In this document: positions 1 to 8,513 of the stretch, piece after piece
Position numbering within the stretch: position 1 is the first letter of the stretch
Layout: each line of letters opens with the position of its first letter
Assembly: GCA_017416285.1 (NCBI GenBank)
Contig: JAFQCU010000027.1
Location: 1-40,553 of the forward strand
DNA: 40,553 bases
DNA from: Clostridia bacterium
Lineage (GTDB): Bacteria > Bacillota > Clostridia > Oscillospirales > Acutalibacteraceae
Direction of reading: 5' to 3'
The notes under the pieces: model-generated
The model's input: only the letters and a program-made list of their open reading frames with translations
Database searches by the model: none
Told to the model about the DNA's origin: nothing
Program-made: the position numbers and the translations under genes

Positions 1-20
1 ATGTACAAACCATACAACTA

Positions 21-671
21 TTACTGCGGGACACGGTAGATTACCTCACTTTCGATTAAATTTCTGCAGGTTTTATCAGGGAAATACGGTATGTATTTAG
101 TGATTTGCCTTTGGGTGATTCGGTTTTCTGCGATATAGTCGGATATAAGTTTGCGTTTATACTCGTCTAGGGTTTCTACATCGATACCATTCATTAGTTC
201 AAGAAAGCAAAGAACGGGTGCATTAAATTTATCGATTTTAATTCTTGCAGTATGTAAGTAAAGTCTTTTGCCACCAACATTAGCAGTCCTTGCTCTTTTT
301 GTTTCGTTGTTAGTATAGATTTCAATAGTGTTTGGAGTGCCTTTAAATATACCGAGAAGATGTTGCAAATATCGTCCAGCAAAATAGCCCATTACATTTT
401 CGCCATCTTGAATATATTTCTTTTCAATGATTTTCATCGAATCAAAAATGGCGGTTCCAAATTTTGTGGTTCGTGGAATATAATAAGCATTTCTTTCAAA
501 ACGCATTATCTTGCCTTCTTCACAAAGTTTGGTAATACGTTTATATATCCATGCTCTTGAATAATCCTTATAGTCAATTTCCGAAATAGTAAATGGCTTA
601 TTATAGCCAAATATGTGAATCAAATAGTTTAACAAAAAATCTACCTCCTTTTTGTAGACAACTTTGGACAT
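21..671 (-). CDS. AbiEi/DUF6088-type antitoxin-like protein
   Basis: This 216-residue protein resembles AbiEi-like (DUF6088) antitoxins of type IV toxin-antitoxin systems, which repress their own promoter and counter a nucleotidyltransferase toxin (AbiEii). An N-terminal winged-helix-like part (about residues 15-70) contains the segment RFERNAYYIPRT, typical of the family. A C-terminal domain (about 90-200) follows. The ATG at 671 has AAAGGA upstream. The gene ends 20 bases from the window edge, so a co-transcribed toxin gene, if present, lies to the left and is not visible. An inverted repeat at 703-725 upstream could be its operator. The family call rests on overall pattern rather than a single diagnostic residue. 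Another winged-helix regulator is possible. Confidence 0.62.
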   Translation of the reverse strand: MSKVVYKKEVDFLLNYLIHIFGYNKPFTISEIDYKDYSRAWIYKRITKLCEEGKIMRFERNAYYIPRTTKFGTAIFDSMKIIEKKYIQDGENVMGYFAGRYLQHLLGIFKGTPNTIEIYTNNETKRARTANVGGKRLYLHTARIKIDKFNAPVLCFLELMNGIDVETLDEYKRKLISDYIAENRITQRQITKYIPYFPDKTCRNLIESEVIYRVPQ

Positions 672-702
672 AGTATGTTCCTTTTAGTCTACTGTTTTTT
701 GC

Positions 703-725
703 GTATTTTCGTGCTTTTAAAATAC
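703..725. promoter_or_regulatory. Inverted repeat upstream of the AbiEi-like gene, possible operator
   Basis: GTATTTT and AAAATAC form 7-bp perfect arms around a 9-nt spacer, about 32 bp before the start codon of the antitoxin-like gene. AbiEi proteins are known to bind inverted repeats in their own promoter, so an autoregulatory site is plausible. An AT-rich repeat of this length can also occur by chance. Confidence 0.3.
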
Positions 726-736
726 TTAAAAAGTGC

Positions 737-1441
737 TCAGAACCCCCTTAAATACGGGATTTGTGTGTAGAAAAAGACCATACCCTCGTGTGTTGGGTAT
801 GGTCTTATTTTAACATCATCAGGTGCCATTGCCGCACCCATATTATTTGCATCAGTTATGCCGAGGTCTTGTATTGCGCCAAATGAAATGGCATTAATAT
901 ATGGTTTGCTCTCCCCTTTGCCTAACACAAGTGCGCCCGAGCCGGTTACAGTCCATTGTGCAGTTGGGGTGCGCTGATTACCGTAACCGAGTGGAAAACG
1001 AAACTGGCGTTCTGCAGAACAAAAATGTGAGGATGTTACTGCAACAGTATGCTTTGAAACACTACAATTAACAAACAGTGCTGCGAGTGCCGTTGAAAGT
1101 GCCATTGTTGAACATGCACCATAGAGCCCGATAAATGGTATTTGGAAATCACGCAGTCCAAATGATGAGCTAATACATTGATTTAAGAGGTCGCCTGCAA
1201 AAATATTATCAATATCATCACTTTGAAGTCCCGCTCGCTTTAATGCAGTTTCAACTGCATTCTTTTGCAGCTTGCTTTCTGCCTTTTCATAGCTATCTTC
1301 ACCAAAATAGCTGTCTTCAATATACTCATCAAATTCGTTTGATAATGGTCCTTCGTGCTCTTTTTTACCAACGATTGAGCCATAACCAATAATTGACGGT
1401 TTGCTTTTTAAAAAGATTGTTTTGCCTATTCTTTCTGTCAT
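737..1441 (-). pseudogene. spoVAD: spoVAD, truncated (stage V sporulation protein AD)
   Basis: SpoVAD is a thiolase-fold protein that binds dipicolinic acid and helps load it into the forespore. The conserved family blocks are present in order: PSIIGYGSIVG near the N-terminus, DYFGED-like SYFGED, FAGDLLNQ, LYGACSTMALS, SSHFCSAERQFRFPLGYG, RTPTAQWTVTGSGA and NMGAAMAP. Homology stops abruptly after MAP (about position 821), roughly 207 codons in. Family members run about 335 residues, so some 120 C-terminal residues are missing. The last 27 residues are translation of a terminator. The ATG at 1441 fits GAGGTG six bases upstream; a GTG at 1450 overlaps that site. The expected operon partners are not adjacent: spoVAC lies 13 kb away and no spoVAE is seen. 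Probably non-functional unless a second copy exists elsewhere. Confidence 0.88.
770..811. terminator. Bidirectional hairpin terminator at the spoVAD break
   Basis: GACCATACCC pairs with GGGTATGGTC around a 9-nt loop. T-runs on both sides make it a plausible terminator in either direction. It begins about ten bases after the last spoVAD-homologous codon, so truncated spoVAD reads straight through the hairpin to its accidental stop at 737. Confidence 0.7.
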
Positions 1442-1488
1442 ATAATACACCTCGAATATATTATTTCAAAAAGGTGTAAAAATATAAC

Positions 1489-1512
1489 AAAGCCCACCGT
1501 TTGGTGGGCTTT
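1489..1512 (-). terminator. Terminator after the GH35 beta-galactosidase
   Basis: AAAGCCCACC and GGTGGGCTTT form a 10-bp stem with a short loop just past the stop of the galactosidase reading frame, followed on the minus strand by a T-rich stretch. It separates that gene from truncated spoVAD, so spoVAD would need its own promoter. Confidence 0.8.
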
Positions 1513-1516
1513 AAAA

Positions 1517-3350
1517 TTAAACAATAATTTCGGGTTTGTGATTTTCAATTCCGCAAATATCATTAATTATAACCTTTGGTTCGCCTTTAATACCATCAGT
1601 TTCAAAAATCACAATTTCATTTTCTTCTTTAAGCAAAGCTCCTGGAATATACAGAGCTTTCAACGGTCCAAAATCCCAATATCTTCCAATGTTAAAGCCA
1701 TTAATATAGATAACACCTTTTGTAAGGTTATCAAAATGAACAAAACAGGAATCCTGATTTTGGGCTTTAAATGTGCCTTTTAAAAATGCGGGGTTTTTAG
1801 TTGTAATACCGTTTTTAAATTTCACACCGCTTAAATTGTCAAGCTCAAGGCAGGTAACGTCCCAATTAAAGGTGATTTTACCTGGGTTACGTATGCCGTT
1901 GCCCTTGCGTTCTGTTAAAACAATAGCGCCGTCAATACCCTTTTTATCGCCAAAGAAGGTTTCTTGACCGTAGCAAATACGCCCCATATTTTCAACTAAA
2001 ACGTCTAGACGGTCACCAACCTCAACACGTTTTGGCAACTGAATAATAGCCATATCAGCATCTACACGGGAAGCTGTGTCAATATATTCGCCATTTAGAA
2101 ATACCTGCGCACGATCACGAATACCAATAAGTCTTACCATATCAAGATATGTATTGTGTTCAAAGGTTTTGCTATAAAGAATATAACCACTCCATTGGTC
2201 GAATTCTTCCATAGTTTCAACCGTAACGCTTTTGTGTGAATGTCCGATATGTAAATTATCGAATAGCTCTGCGCTTTGTGTGAGCATAACCTCGCCAATA
2301 TTTTGTAGAGTTGGCGTTTTGGGCACTGCTATGGGAGCCGGACTGTGGTCACGCTCCATCATTTCCTTGATAGCGAAATAACGGCGTGTATAACCGCCCG
2401 TTTCACTTATTGCGGCGTCATAATCATAGCTTGTAACAACAGGGTTATAATTTAGTGCGGTGGAATTCATAAATGCCTGTGCGCCATTGGTAAAACCAAA
2501 ATTTGTGCCGCCAAAAATCATATACATATTAAAACTTGCACCATATTTTTCCATCATATCAAGACTTTGTTGAAAAGCTTCGTCAGGAATATCTGTGCAA
2601 GCCTTATATCCCCAGTCAGTAAAGTTGCCAGCCCAATATTCGGCGATGAAATAAGGGCAATTTGGATCAAAGCGGTCCATAAATCTAAAGTGGCCGTCGC
2701 CTAAAGGCCAAATTCCGCCCTCATCAATACCTTGGACAATATGCGGACCGGTTCTGCCGGTAGAGGCATAATATTCATTGCCGCCATCCGCTGCAAAATA
2801 TAGACAGTCCATTTTTTCTTTTTTAAAAAACTCTTCAAGCTCACGCAAATAGTTGAAATCATCACCGAAAGAGCCGTATTCGTTTTCAATAGCCATGGCA
2901 ATAATCGGACCGCCGTTGACATCAAGAAACGGTCTGATTTTTTTCGAATAAAACGTGTAGCCATTCCTTTAAAAAGGTTAAATAAAGCTCGGTAGCACAG
3001 CGTGGACGCACGTTATATTCACGCTTTAAAAGCCACGAAGGCAACCCACCGTTTTCCCATTCTGCACAAATAAAAGGACCAGGTCTTATGATCACCTTAA
3101 GCCCCACCTTTTCGGCGGTTTTTATAAAGCGCTCAATGTCAAGCATACCCGAAAAATCATACTTTCCCTTGTGTTTTTCGTGCAAATTCCAACAAGTATA
3201 GGTTTCAACCGTGTTAAGACCGCAAGCCTTTATTTTAAGCATAATATCTTCCCAATATTCAGGCAAAGCCCTGAAATAATGAAAAGCACCGCTTTGTATC
3301 TTAAATTCTTCGCCATTTAAATAAAATTTTTTGTTTTTAAAAGTAAGCAT
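1517..3350 (-). pseudogene. GH35 beta-galactosidase, split by one frameshift
   Basis: Two reading frames make one glycoside hydrolase family 35 beta-galactosidase. The first, 2922-3350, opens with the TIM-barrel start (FYLNGEEFKIQSGAFHYFR, then IIRPGPFICAEWENGGLPSWLL). The second, 1517-2896, starts at MAIENEYGSFGDD, the IENEYG acid/base segment, and continues through FNMYMIFGGTNFGFTNGA and C-terminal beta domains ending GFNIGRYWDFGP...LYIPG. Between them sits a run of seven T on the plus strand (2938-2944). Removing one base joins the frames as FEKIRPFLDVNGGPIIAMAIENEYG, exactly the family consensus. Repaired length is about 610 residues, normal for bacterial GH35. The ATG at 3350 has AAGGTGGGA upstream. 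No signal peptide is seen, so the enzyme would be cytoplasmic. This is either a real pseudogene or a homopolymer sequencing error. Confidence 0.9.
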
Positions 3351-3379
3351 ATCTATCCCACCTTAATTTTGGTAACTAT

Positions 3380-3407
3380 ATTTTATCACAGTCTGATACA
3401 ATGTCAA
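3380..3407 (-). promoter_or_regulatory. Sigma-A promoter of the GH35 gene
   Basis: On the minus strand, TTGACA (3407-3402), a 16-bp spacer and TAAAAT (3385-3380) lie about 30 bp before the GH35 start codon. This is close to consensus for the vegetative sigma factor. Confidence 0.65.
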
Positions 3408-3414
3408 TATAAGA

Positions 3415-3438
3415 AAACCGACCATATTTCAGGTCGGT
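3415..3438 (-). terminator. Terminator after glgB
   Basis: AACCGACC and GGTCGGTT pair around an 8-nt loop immediately downstream of glgB on its strand, between that gene and the GH35 promoter. Confidence 0.75.
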
Positions 3439-3443
3439 TAAGG

Positions 3444-5423
3444 TTAAATTTTCTTTAAAACAAACGCACAACGTGAAGGAATATACAGCTTTATGCAATC
3501 ACGACCGTTGATATCCTCGGTTTTATAAACATATTCCTTATCAACACGGTTGTGACCGCCAAATTCACTGTCATCAGTCGATAAAATTACCTTATATTCC
3601 CCACTTTCAGCAGGAATTGCATAACCTTCAAAGGATTTATAAGGGTGGAAATTGAAAACAAACAAATTATCACCCTTTTTATATGCTAAAAGCTTATCAT
3701 CCTCGTGAATTAGTGATAGCTCGGACTTTTTGGAAAGAATTTTTTCTTTCTTTAAAAAGGCGATCATGGATTTATCAAAGTCATTAAGACCCATATACAA
3801 TAAATCCGGATTATCAACAAGCGACCATTGTCTGCGACAGTAATGATAGCTCCAACCGTTACCCTCTCTCGGAAAATCAATCCATTCAGGGTGGCCGAAT
3901 TCATTGCCCATAAAGTTAAGATAGCCGTCACCTGCTAATGATGAGGTTATAAGGCGAATCATTTTGTGAAGTGCAATACCACGGTATATCACAGAATCGT
4001 TATTTCCCTTATTCATTGAGGTATACATATTTGCATCACACAAGCGGAACATTATTGTTTTATCGCCCACAAGTGCTTGATCGTGTGATTCACAGTAACC
4101 GATAACCTTTTCTTTTGGGCGGCGGGAATTAAGCTCCCACCAAAGTGTTCCCATATTCCAAAAATCGTCCGAAACGTCTTTAAGATATTTAATCCACAAA
4201 TCAGGCACACCCATTGAAAGACGATAATCAAAACCGATACCACCATCCTTAATTGGCAAGCACATACCCGGCATACCCGACATATCTTCTGCTATCGTTA
4301 AAGCTTTTGGATTAATTTCCTTAATTAAATCATTGGCAAGCATTAAGTAGGTAATTGCATCTGTATCGGTATTCATTGAAAAATACATATCGTAATTTAC
4401 AAACGCACTGCCAAGACCGTGGTCGTGGTAAAGCATTGAGGTAACACCATCAAAACGGAAGCCGTCAAAATGGAATTCGTCAAGCCAATACTTAACATTG
4501 GACAAAAGAAAATGTAAAACTTCGTTTTTAGCGTAATTGAATAGCTTTGTACCCCAAGCAGGATGGTCACCCTTACCGCCGGAATGGAAATACTGATAAT
4601 CGGTGCCGTCAAATAAATTTAGACCTTCGTTTGTGTTGCCAACGGCGTGTGAATGAACAATATCCAAAAGCACGGCAATGCCCATTTTGTGGGCTTTATT
4701 TATAAGATATTTTAAATCGTCAGCTGTACCAAAGCGTGAAGATGGTGCAAAGAAATTAGAAACCTGATAACCAAACGAGCCGTAATACGGGTGCTCCATA
4801 ACAGCCATAATTTGAATTGTGTTATAGCCAAGCTTTTTAACACGTGGCAAAATATTATCAGCAAATTCACGATAGGTACCAATACCGTATTTATCTTGTG
4901 CCATACCAACGTGGCATTCGTAAATAAGCGGAGTTTTGGGCATTTTAAATTTTTCATCTTCCCAATCATATGGGTTGCTGATCTCGCAAACCTCGGCACA
5001 CCACAGATAGGTAACCTCATCTTGAACAACCTTAGTTGCGTATGATGGCACACGGCGAAGCGCCTGACCGTCCTTTTGGACAATAGCTTGTACCTTCATA
5101 CCCTTTTGCAGTTCATCACCGACAAACACCTCAAAAACGCCGTTATCCAAACGGGTCATTGGTGTTTTGTATATATCCCAACCGTTGAAATCACCGGTTA
5201 AAAACATATTATCGGCAGCGGGTGCCCACTCACGATATACCCAGCCGTCTTTTGTTTTATGAAAGCCAAAGAAATTATGACCGTTTGCAAAGTCAATAAG
5301 GCTTCCTTCCCCACAAAGCTCACGCTTTTTGTTAGAATAGTTATTTATTCTTAAAAGCAAATCATCTTTATAGGGAGTAAGATAGGGATCAATTTTAATA
5401 ATTTTCGGCGTCAAGCAATCCAC
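3444..5423 (-). CDS. glgB: 1,4-alpha-glucan (glycogen) branching enzyme
   Basis: This 659-residue enzyme makes alpha-1,6 branches in glycogen by cutting and transferring alpha-1,4 glucan chains in the cytoplasm. An N-terminal CBM48-like domain (about 60-150, WVYREWAPAADNMFLTGDFN) precedes the GH13 catalytic barrel. The four GH13 motifs are visible: region I DIVHSH, region II GFRFDG with the nucleophile Asp, region III IAEDMSG with the acid/base Glu, and region IV ESHDQ with the transition-state Asp. The arrangement and the segment IMAVMEHPYYGSFGYQVSNFFAPSSRFG fit the GH13_8, eukaryote-like branch rather than the E. coli type. A beta-sandwich domain ends the protein. The start is GTG at 5423 with only a weak ribosome site; a TTG three codons later is an alternative. 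No other glycogen genes are in the window, so it stands alone. Confidence 0.93.
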   Translation of the reverse strand: MDCLTPKIIKIDPYLTPYKDDLLLRINNYSNKKRELCGEGSLIDFANGHNFFGFHKTKDGWVYREWAPAADNMFLTGDFNGWDIYKTPMTRLDNGVFEVFVGDELQKGMKVQAIVQKDGQALRRVPSYATKVVQDEVTYLWCAEVCEISNPYDWEDEKFKMPKTPLIYECHVGMAQDKYGIGTYREFADNILPRVKKLGYNTIQIMAVMEHPYYGSFGYQVSNFFAPSSRFGTADDLKYLINKAHKMGIAVLLDIVHSHAVGNTNEGLNLFDGTDYQYFHSGGKGDHPAWGTKLFNYAKNEVLHFLLSNVKYWLDEFHFDGFRFDGVTSMLYHDHGLGSAFVNYDMYFSMNTDTDAITYLMLANDLIKEINPKALTIAEDMSGMPGMCLPIKDGGIGFDYRLSMGVPDLWIKYLKDVSDDFWNMGTLWWELNSRRPKEKVIGYCESHDQALVGDKTIMFRLCDANMYTSMNKGNNDSVIYRGIALHKMIRLITSSLAGDGYLNFMGNEFGHPEWIDFPREGNGWSYHYCRRQWSLVDNPDLLYMGLNDFDKSMIAFLKKEKILSKKSELSLIHEDDKLLAYKKGDNLFVFNFHPYKSFEGYAIPAESGEYKVILSTDDSEFGGHNRVDKEYVYKTEDINGRDCIKLYIPSRCAFVLKKI

Positions 5424-5448
5424 TTTCTTTCATTTTGTGATTATAGAT

Positions 5449-5477
5449 ATTATATCACAATTATAACATATTTTCAA
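5449..5477 (-). promoter_or_regulatory. Sigma-A promoter of glgB
   Basis: On the minus strand, TTGAAA (5477-5472), a 17-bp spacer and TATAAT (5454-5449) stand about 26 bp before the glgB start. Confidence 0.7.
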
Positions 5478-5499
5478 CGGAATAATTTGCCGAAAAGCG

Positions 5500-5528
5500 T
5501 TGCATTTTTATATTAATAATGCTATAAT
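5500..5528 (+). promoter_or_regulatory. Promoter of the esterase remnant / lipase operon
   Basis: TTGCAT (5500-5505), a 17-bp spacer and a perfect TATAAT (5523-5528) precede the collapsed esterase gene. Because that gene is gutted, this promoter now most likely drives the downstream lipase and FAD oxidoreductase. It lies back to back with the glgB promoter. Confidence 0.65.
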
Positions 5529-5559
5529 TTTCAATAAATAACCTTTTGGGGTGAGTTAT

Positions 5560-5804
5560 ATGAAATTAGCCGAAATTTTTAGGGACAATATGGTTCTTTA
5601 AAAAAGAAAAACACTGTGGCAATAATGCTTGCCAATGCTGTTTTAACAACCCTATACGGTCGTGACTTAGTATATACCGGCCCGGTATTTAATACTTGCG
5701 TTATAAAGCAAGACCATGCTGAAATCAGCTTTATTTTCCGTGAAAGTTTGCATTTTGAAAACAAACGGTGTAATTTTGCACGAAAACGATTTATAAGAAG
5801 GTGA
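5560..5804 (+). pseudogene. Sialate O-acetylesterase remnant with the middle deleted
   Basis: An ATG at 5560 with GGGGTGAG upstream begins MKLAEIFRDNMVL and then stops, matching the first residues of sialate O-acetylesterase (SASA) family proteins (xxPxIFSDNMVLQR). Fifteen bases later, in another frame, ANAVLTTLYGRDLVYTGPVF followed by CVIKQDHAEISFIF matches the family's C-terminal part (ALAxVYGKDVVYSGPxY...I.LSF). Everything between, including the SGNH catalytic residues and several hundred codons, is missing. The remnant keeps the gene's promoter and ribosome site. The family removes O-acetyl groups from sialic acids or other sugars. Loss here agrees with the damaged GH35 next door. The assignment depends on two short matches, but they lie in the right order and orientation. 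Confidence 0.6.
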
Positions 5805-5808
5805 AATT

Positions 5809-7140
5809 ATGGAACATAAATTGGCAAGGGTAAACGTTATATACGTTATTTTATTGTCATTTGCGGTCAACTCGTTTATGCTGATTAAATACGTTACACC
5901 TTGGCTTATTGCTGTTTTTGTGCCGATTTACGCCTTTGTATTTTTGTTTACCGGCATAAGAATTCCGAAAACCAAAAATATTCGCTGGATTATTTGTTTT
6001 CACGGCGCAGCAATGCTTTCTATATTTTTATATACCGCAATAATTTCGGTATTTTATCACATTGTACTCGCCTTTTTTACAATTCCTAATAATTACTGGA
6101 ACTTAATTTTCAGTCTTTCAATTTGCTATGCAGCTATGTCTATATTCTTTTTAGGTGCAGTAATTTGCGTTTATGCAACCTCAATCCAGCTTGGTATAAA
6201 GCTACGTGTTTTAGGTTTACTATTATGGCTTATCCCCGGCCCGAATTTAATTGTTCTGTATTACATACTTAAAACTGTATTTAAGGAAATTGAGTTTGAA
6301 ACCGCAAAGGAAGAAATTAACAACAAGCGCCGACATTTAAAAATGTGTGCTACAAAATATCCGATTTTATTGGTGCATGGCGTGTGCTTTCGTGACCAAA
6401 AGCATCTTAACTATTGGGGAAGAATTCCTAACGAATTATTTATTAACGGCGCAAGAGTGTTTTACGGCAATCAGCAGTCAGCCATTGCTATTAAAGACAG
6501 TGCTGAGGAGCTTATTGTAAGGGTTAAGGAAATCTGCGAAACCTTTGGCTGTGAAAAATTGAATATTATCGCCCATTCTAAAGGTGGACTTGATTGCCGT
6601 TATGCTATTGAAAATTTGGGTATGGGTCAATACGTCGCTTCACTTACAACGGTCAGCACACCGCATAAGGGTTGCGAATATGCCGACTATCTATTAACCA
6701 AAATACCTGAAAAAACCAAGAATTTTATTGCTGCACGTTACAATAACACCCTTAAAAAGCTGGGTGACCATAAGCCCGACTTTTTGGCGGCTATGCAGGA
6801 CCTTACCGCCTCTGCCTGTGCAGAATTTAACGAAAATACGCCCACACCCGATTATTTCTTTACTCAAAGCATTGGTTCACTAATTCCCAAAAATGCACGC
6901 TTTGGCGACCCGTTTGACGTTATTACACGCTTTATTCGTAAATCTGATGGCACAAACGATGGCCTTGTTGGCGAGGATTCTTTTCCGTTTGGCGAAAAAT
7001 TTACACTTATTTCTTCACGCAAGAATTATGGTATTTCGCACTGTGACATAACTGACCTGTTCCAAAAGAATATCGAAGGCTTTGATGTGCGTGAGTTTTA
7101 TGTTGATTTAGTATACGACCTTAAAAAACGTGGTCTTTAA
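5809..7140 (+). CDS. Membrane-anchored alpha/beta-hydrolase, lipase-like
   Basis: A 443-residue protein with an N-terminal membrane part and a C-terminal hydrolase domain. Four or five hydrophobic segments lie within about residues 10-155. The hydrolase domain begins around 183 with PILLVHGVCFRD, the strand-plus-oxyanion HG motif of lipases. The nucleophile elbow is AHSKGG (GxSxG-type with Ala in the first position, as in many triacylglycerol lipases), followed by DCRYAI and VSTPHKGCEYADYL. The catalytic Asp could be in NDGLVGEDSF and the His in YGISHCDITDL near the C-terminus. An esterase acting on lipids or other acyl esters is likely; the substrate is unknown. The RBS GAAGGTGA lies 7 bp before the ATG. 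An FAD oxidoreductase follows 13 bp later, suggesting one transcript. Confidence 0.8.
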   Translation: MEHKLARVNVIYVILLSFAVNSFMLIKYVTPWLIAVFVPIYAFVFLFTGIRIPKTKNIRWIICFHGAAMLSIFLYTAIISVFYHIVLAFFTIPNNYWNLIFSLSICYAAMSIFFLGAVICVYATSIQLGIKLRVLGLLLWLIPGPNLIVLYYILKTVFKEIEFETAKEEINNKRRHLKMCATKYPILLVHGVCFRDQKHLNYWGRIPNELFINGARVFYGNQQSAIAIKDSAEELIVRVKEICETFGCEKLNIIAHSKGGLDCRYAIENLGMGQYVASLTTVSTPHKGCEYADYLLTKIPEKTKNFIAARYNNTLKKLGDHKPDFLAAMQDLTASACAEFNENTPTPDYFFTQSIGSLIPKNARFGDPFDVITRFIRKSDGTNDGLVGEDSFPFGEKFTLISSRKNYGISHCDITDLFQKNIEGFDVREFYVDLVYDLKKRGL

Positions 7141-7153
7141 AGGGTGATTTTTT

Positions 7154-8413
7154 ATGATAAACAATTATAAAATTAAAACTGACGTTTTGGTTTTAGGAAG
7201 CGGTCCTGCGGGCTTTGCTGCGGCTTATACTGCTGCTAAAAACGGTGCCGATGTTATTATTGTTGAGCAATGCGGTGATATTGGCGGTATTTCCACAAGC
7301 GGTATGATGAGCCATTGGACAGGTACCTGCGGTAGTCCGCTTTATTATGAGATTTTACGCCGCAGTGCAGAGCTAAACGACGGCGAACAAAAAGGAAAAA
7401 TTACCATTAACATTGACCCCGAAAAGCTTAAAACCCTATATCTAGAAATGCTTTGTGAAGTCGGCTGTAAAATTATGCTTTACACATTTGCTTATGACGC
7501 TATTTGCGACGGCGACAAGGTTTTGGGTGCAACTGTTATTAATAAAAGCGGTAAAACCGATATTTACGCTAAAATAACCATTGATGCAACAGGTGACGGC
7601 GATATTGCCGCTCGTGCCGGCGCTGAATTTGTTTTGGGGCGTGAAGAGGATAATAAAATGCAGCCCGCAACACTTATGTTTAAGGTAGGCGGTGTTGATT
7701 ACAGCCGTGCGGCGTTTTTGGGTTCCTTTGAATCGAAAATGCAGACCGAAAAAGGTGAACTTCAAGCCCTTGCAAAAGAGCATATTCCCCACCCCGCAGG
7801 TCATATTTTGACCTATCGCACAACGCTGCCGGGGGTTGTTACCTGTAATATGACAAACTGTATTGACGTTGACGGAACTAATGCTGATGACCTAACAAAA
7901 GCAACACTTACCTGCCGCAAACAAATGGACAGCATTGTTAAGTATTTACGAGAATTCGTACCCGGTTATGAAAACTGCTTTATTTTATCATCGGCTTCAC
8001 TTATCGGTGTGCGTGAGACCCGCCACTTTAAAGGTAAATACACTTTAAATGAACAGGATATTTTAGAAGCCAGAGTATTCGATGATTACGTTGTAAAGGA
8101 TGCACACTTTAATTTTGACGTACATAATATTACGGGTGCAGGACTTGATAAAACCGGCGTACAGCATCATTTTACACAGCAAAACGGGTATACAATTCCC
8201 TACCGTTGCTTATTGCCTGCCGCTAAAGAGAATCTACTACTATGCGGTCGCAATATTTCGGGCACGCATATCGCCCACTCAAATTTCCGTGTAATGCCCA
8301 TTTGTGTTGGCATTGGTGAAGCTGCAGGTACTGCCGCTGCAATATCTGTTAAGAAAAATTGCGCTTTGACAGATATAACCGCAAATGAAATCAGAAAAAT
8401 GGTTGGAATATAA
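7154..8413 (+). CDS. FAD-dependent oxidoreductase (PF12831-type)
   Basis: This 419-residue protein starts with a Rossmann FAD-binding fold, VLVLGSGPAGFAAAYTAAKNGA (GxGxxG), ending in the ribose-binding acidic residue of VIIVEQ. IDATGDGDIAARAGAEF follows, the second FAD-contact motif typical of the FAD_oxidored family. Near the C-terminus LLLCGRNISGTHIAH and VMPICVGIGEAAGTAAAISVK form the last FAD-binding block. Such proteins are common in gut Firmicutes and often sit among carbohydrate genes; their substrates are mostly unproven. No signal peptide is evident. AGGGTGA precedes the ATG by 8 bp. It shares a transcript with the lipase-like gene and ends at a strong terminator. Confidence 0.85.
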   Translation: MINNYKIKTDVLVLGSGPAGFAAAYTAAKNGADVIIVEQCGDIGGISTSGMMSHWTGTCGSPLYYEILRRSAELNDGEQKGKITINIDPEKLKTLYLEMLCEVGCKIMLYTFAYDAICDGDKVLGATVINKSGKTDIYAKITIDATGDGDIAARAGAEFVLGREEDNKMQPATLMFKVGGVDYSRAAFLGSFESKMQTEKGELQALAKEHIPHPAGHILTYRTTLPGVVTCNMTNCIDVDGTNADDLTKATLTCRKQMDSIVKYLREFVPGYENCFILSSASLIGVRETRHFKGKYTLNEQDILEARVFDDYVVKDAHFNFDVHNITGAGLDKTGVQHHFTQQNGYTIPYRCLLPAAKENLLLCGRNISGTHIAHSNFRVMPICVGIGEAAGTAAAISVKKNCALTDITANEIRKMVGI

Positions 8414-8424
8414 AATAATTATTT

Positions 8425-8452
8425 AAGCACACCTTCTCGGTGTGCTTTTTTA
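8425..8452 (+). terminator. Terminator after the FAD oxidoreductase
   Basis: AAGCACACC and GGTGTGCTT with a TTCTC-type loop, followed by a T-run. Confidence 0.88.
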
Positions 8453-8472
8453 AAATATTATAACTGTTTTGT

Positions 8473-8500
8473 TTGCAATAACAGAAATGTGTGGTATAAT
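8473..8500 (+). promoter_or_regulatory. Promoter of the L-serine dehydratase gene
   Basis: TTGCAA (8473-8478), a 16-bp spacer ending in TGTGG and TATAAT (8495-8500). A start near 8507 would leave the ATG at 8469 outside the transcript, which rules out the longest reading frame. Confidence 0.65.
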
Positions 8501-8513
8501 AATAAGTAAAATA

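Noticed and set aside
812-821. GTTAAAATAA shared between the spoVAD break and the cassette ends (12969, 14196)
   Set aside because: Ten AT-rich bases, in a different orientation relative to the spoVA genes; chance is likely and no further similarity extends from it.
2930-2950. Programmed -1 ribosomal frameshift in the GH35 gene
   Set aside because: The needed shift is +1 (or -2); the A-run is in frame GAA AAA AAT, and -1 slippage would not restore the frame.
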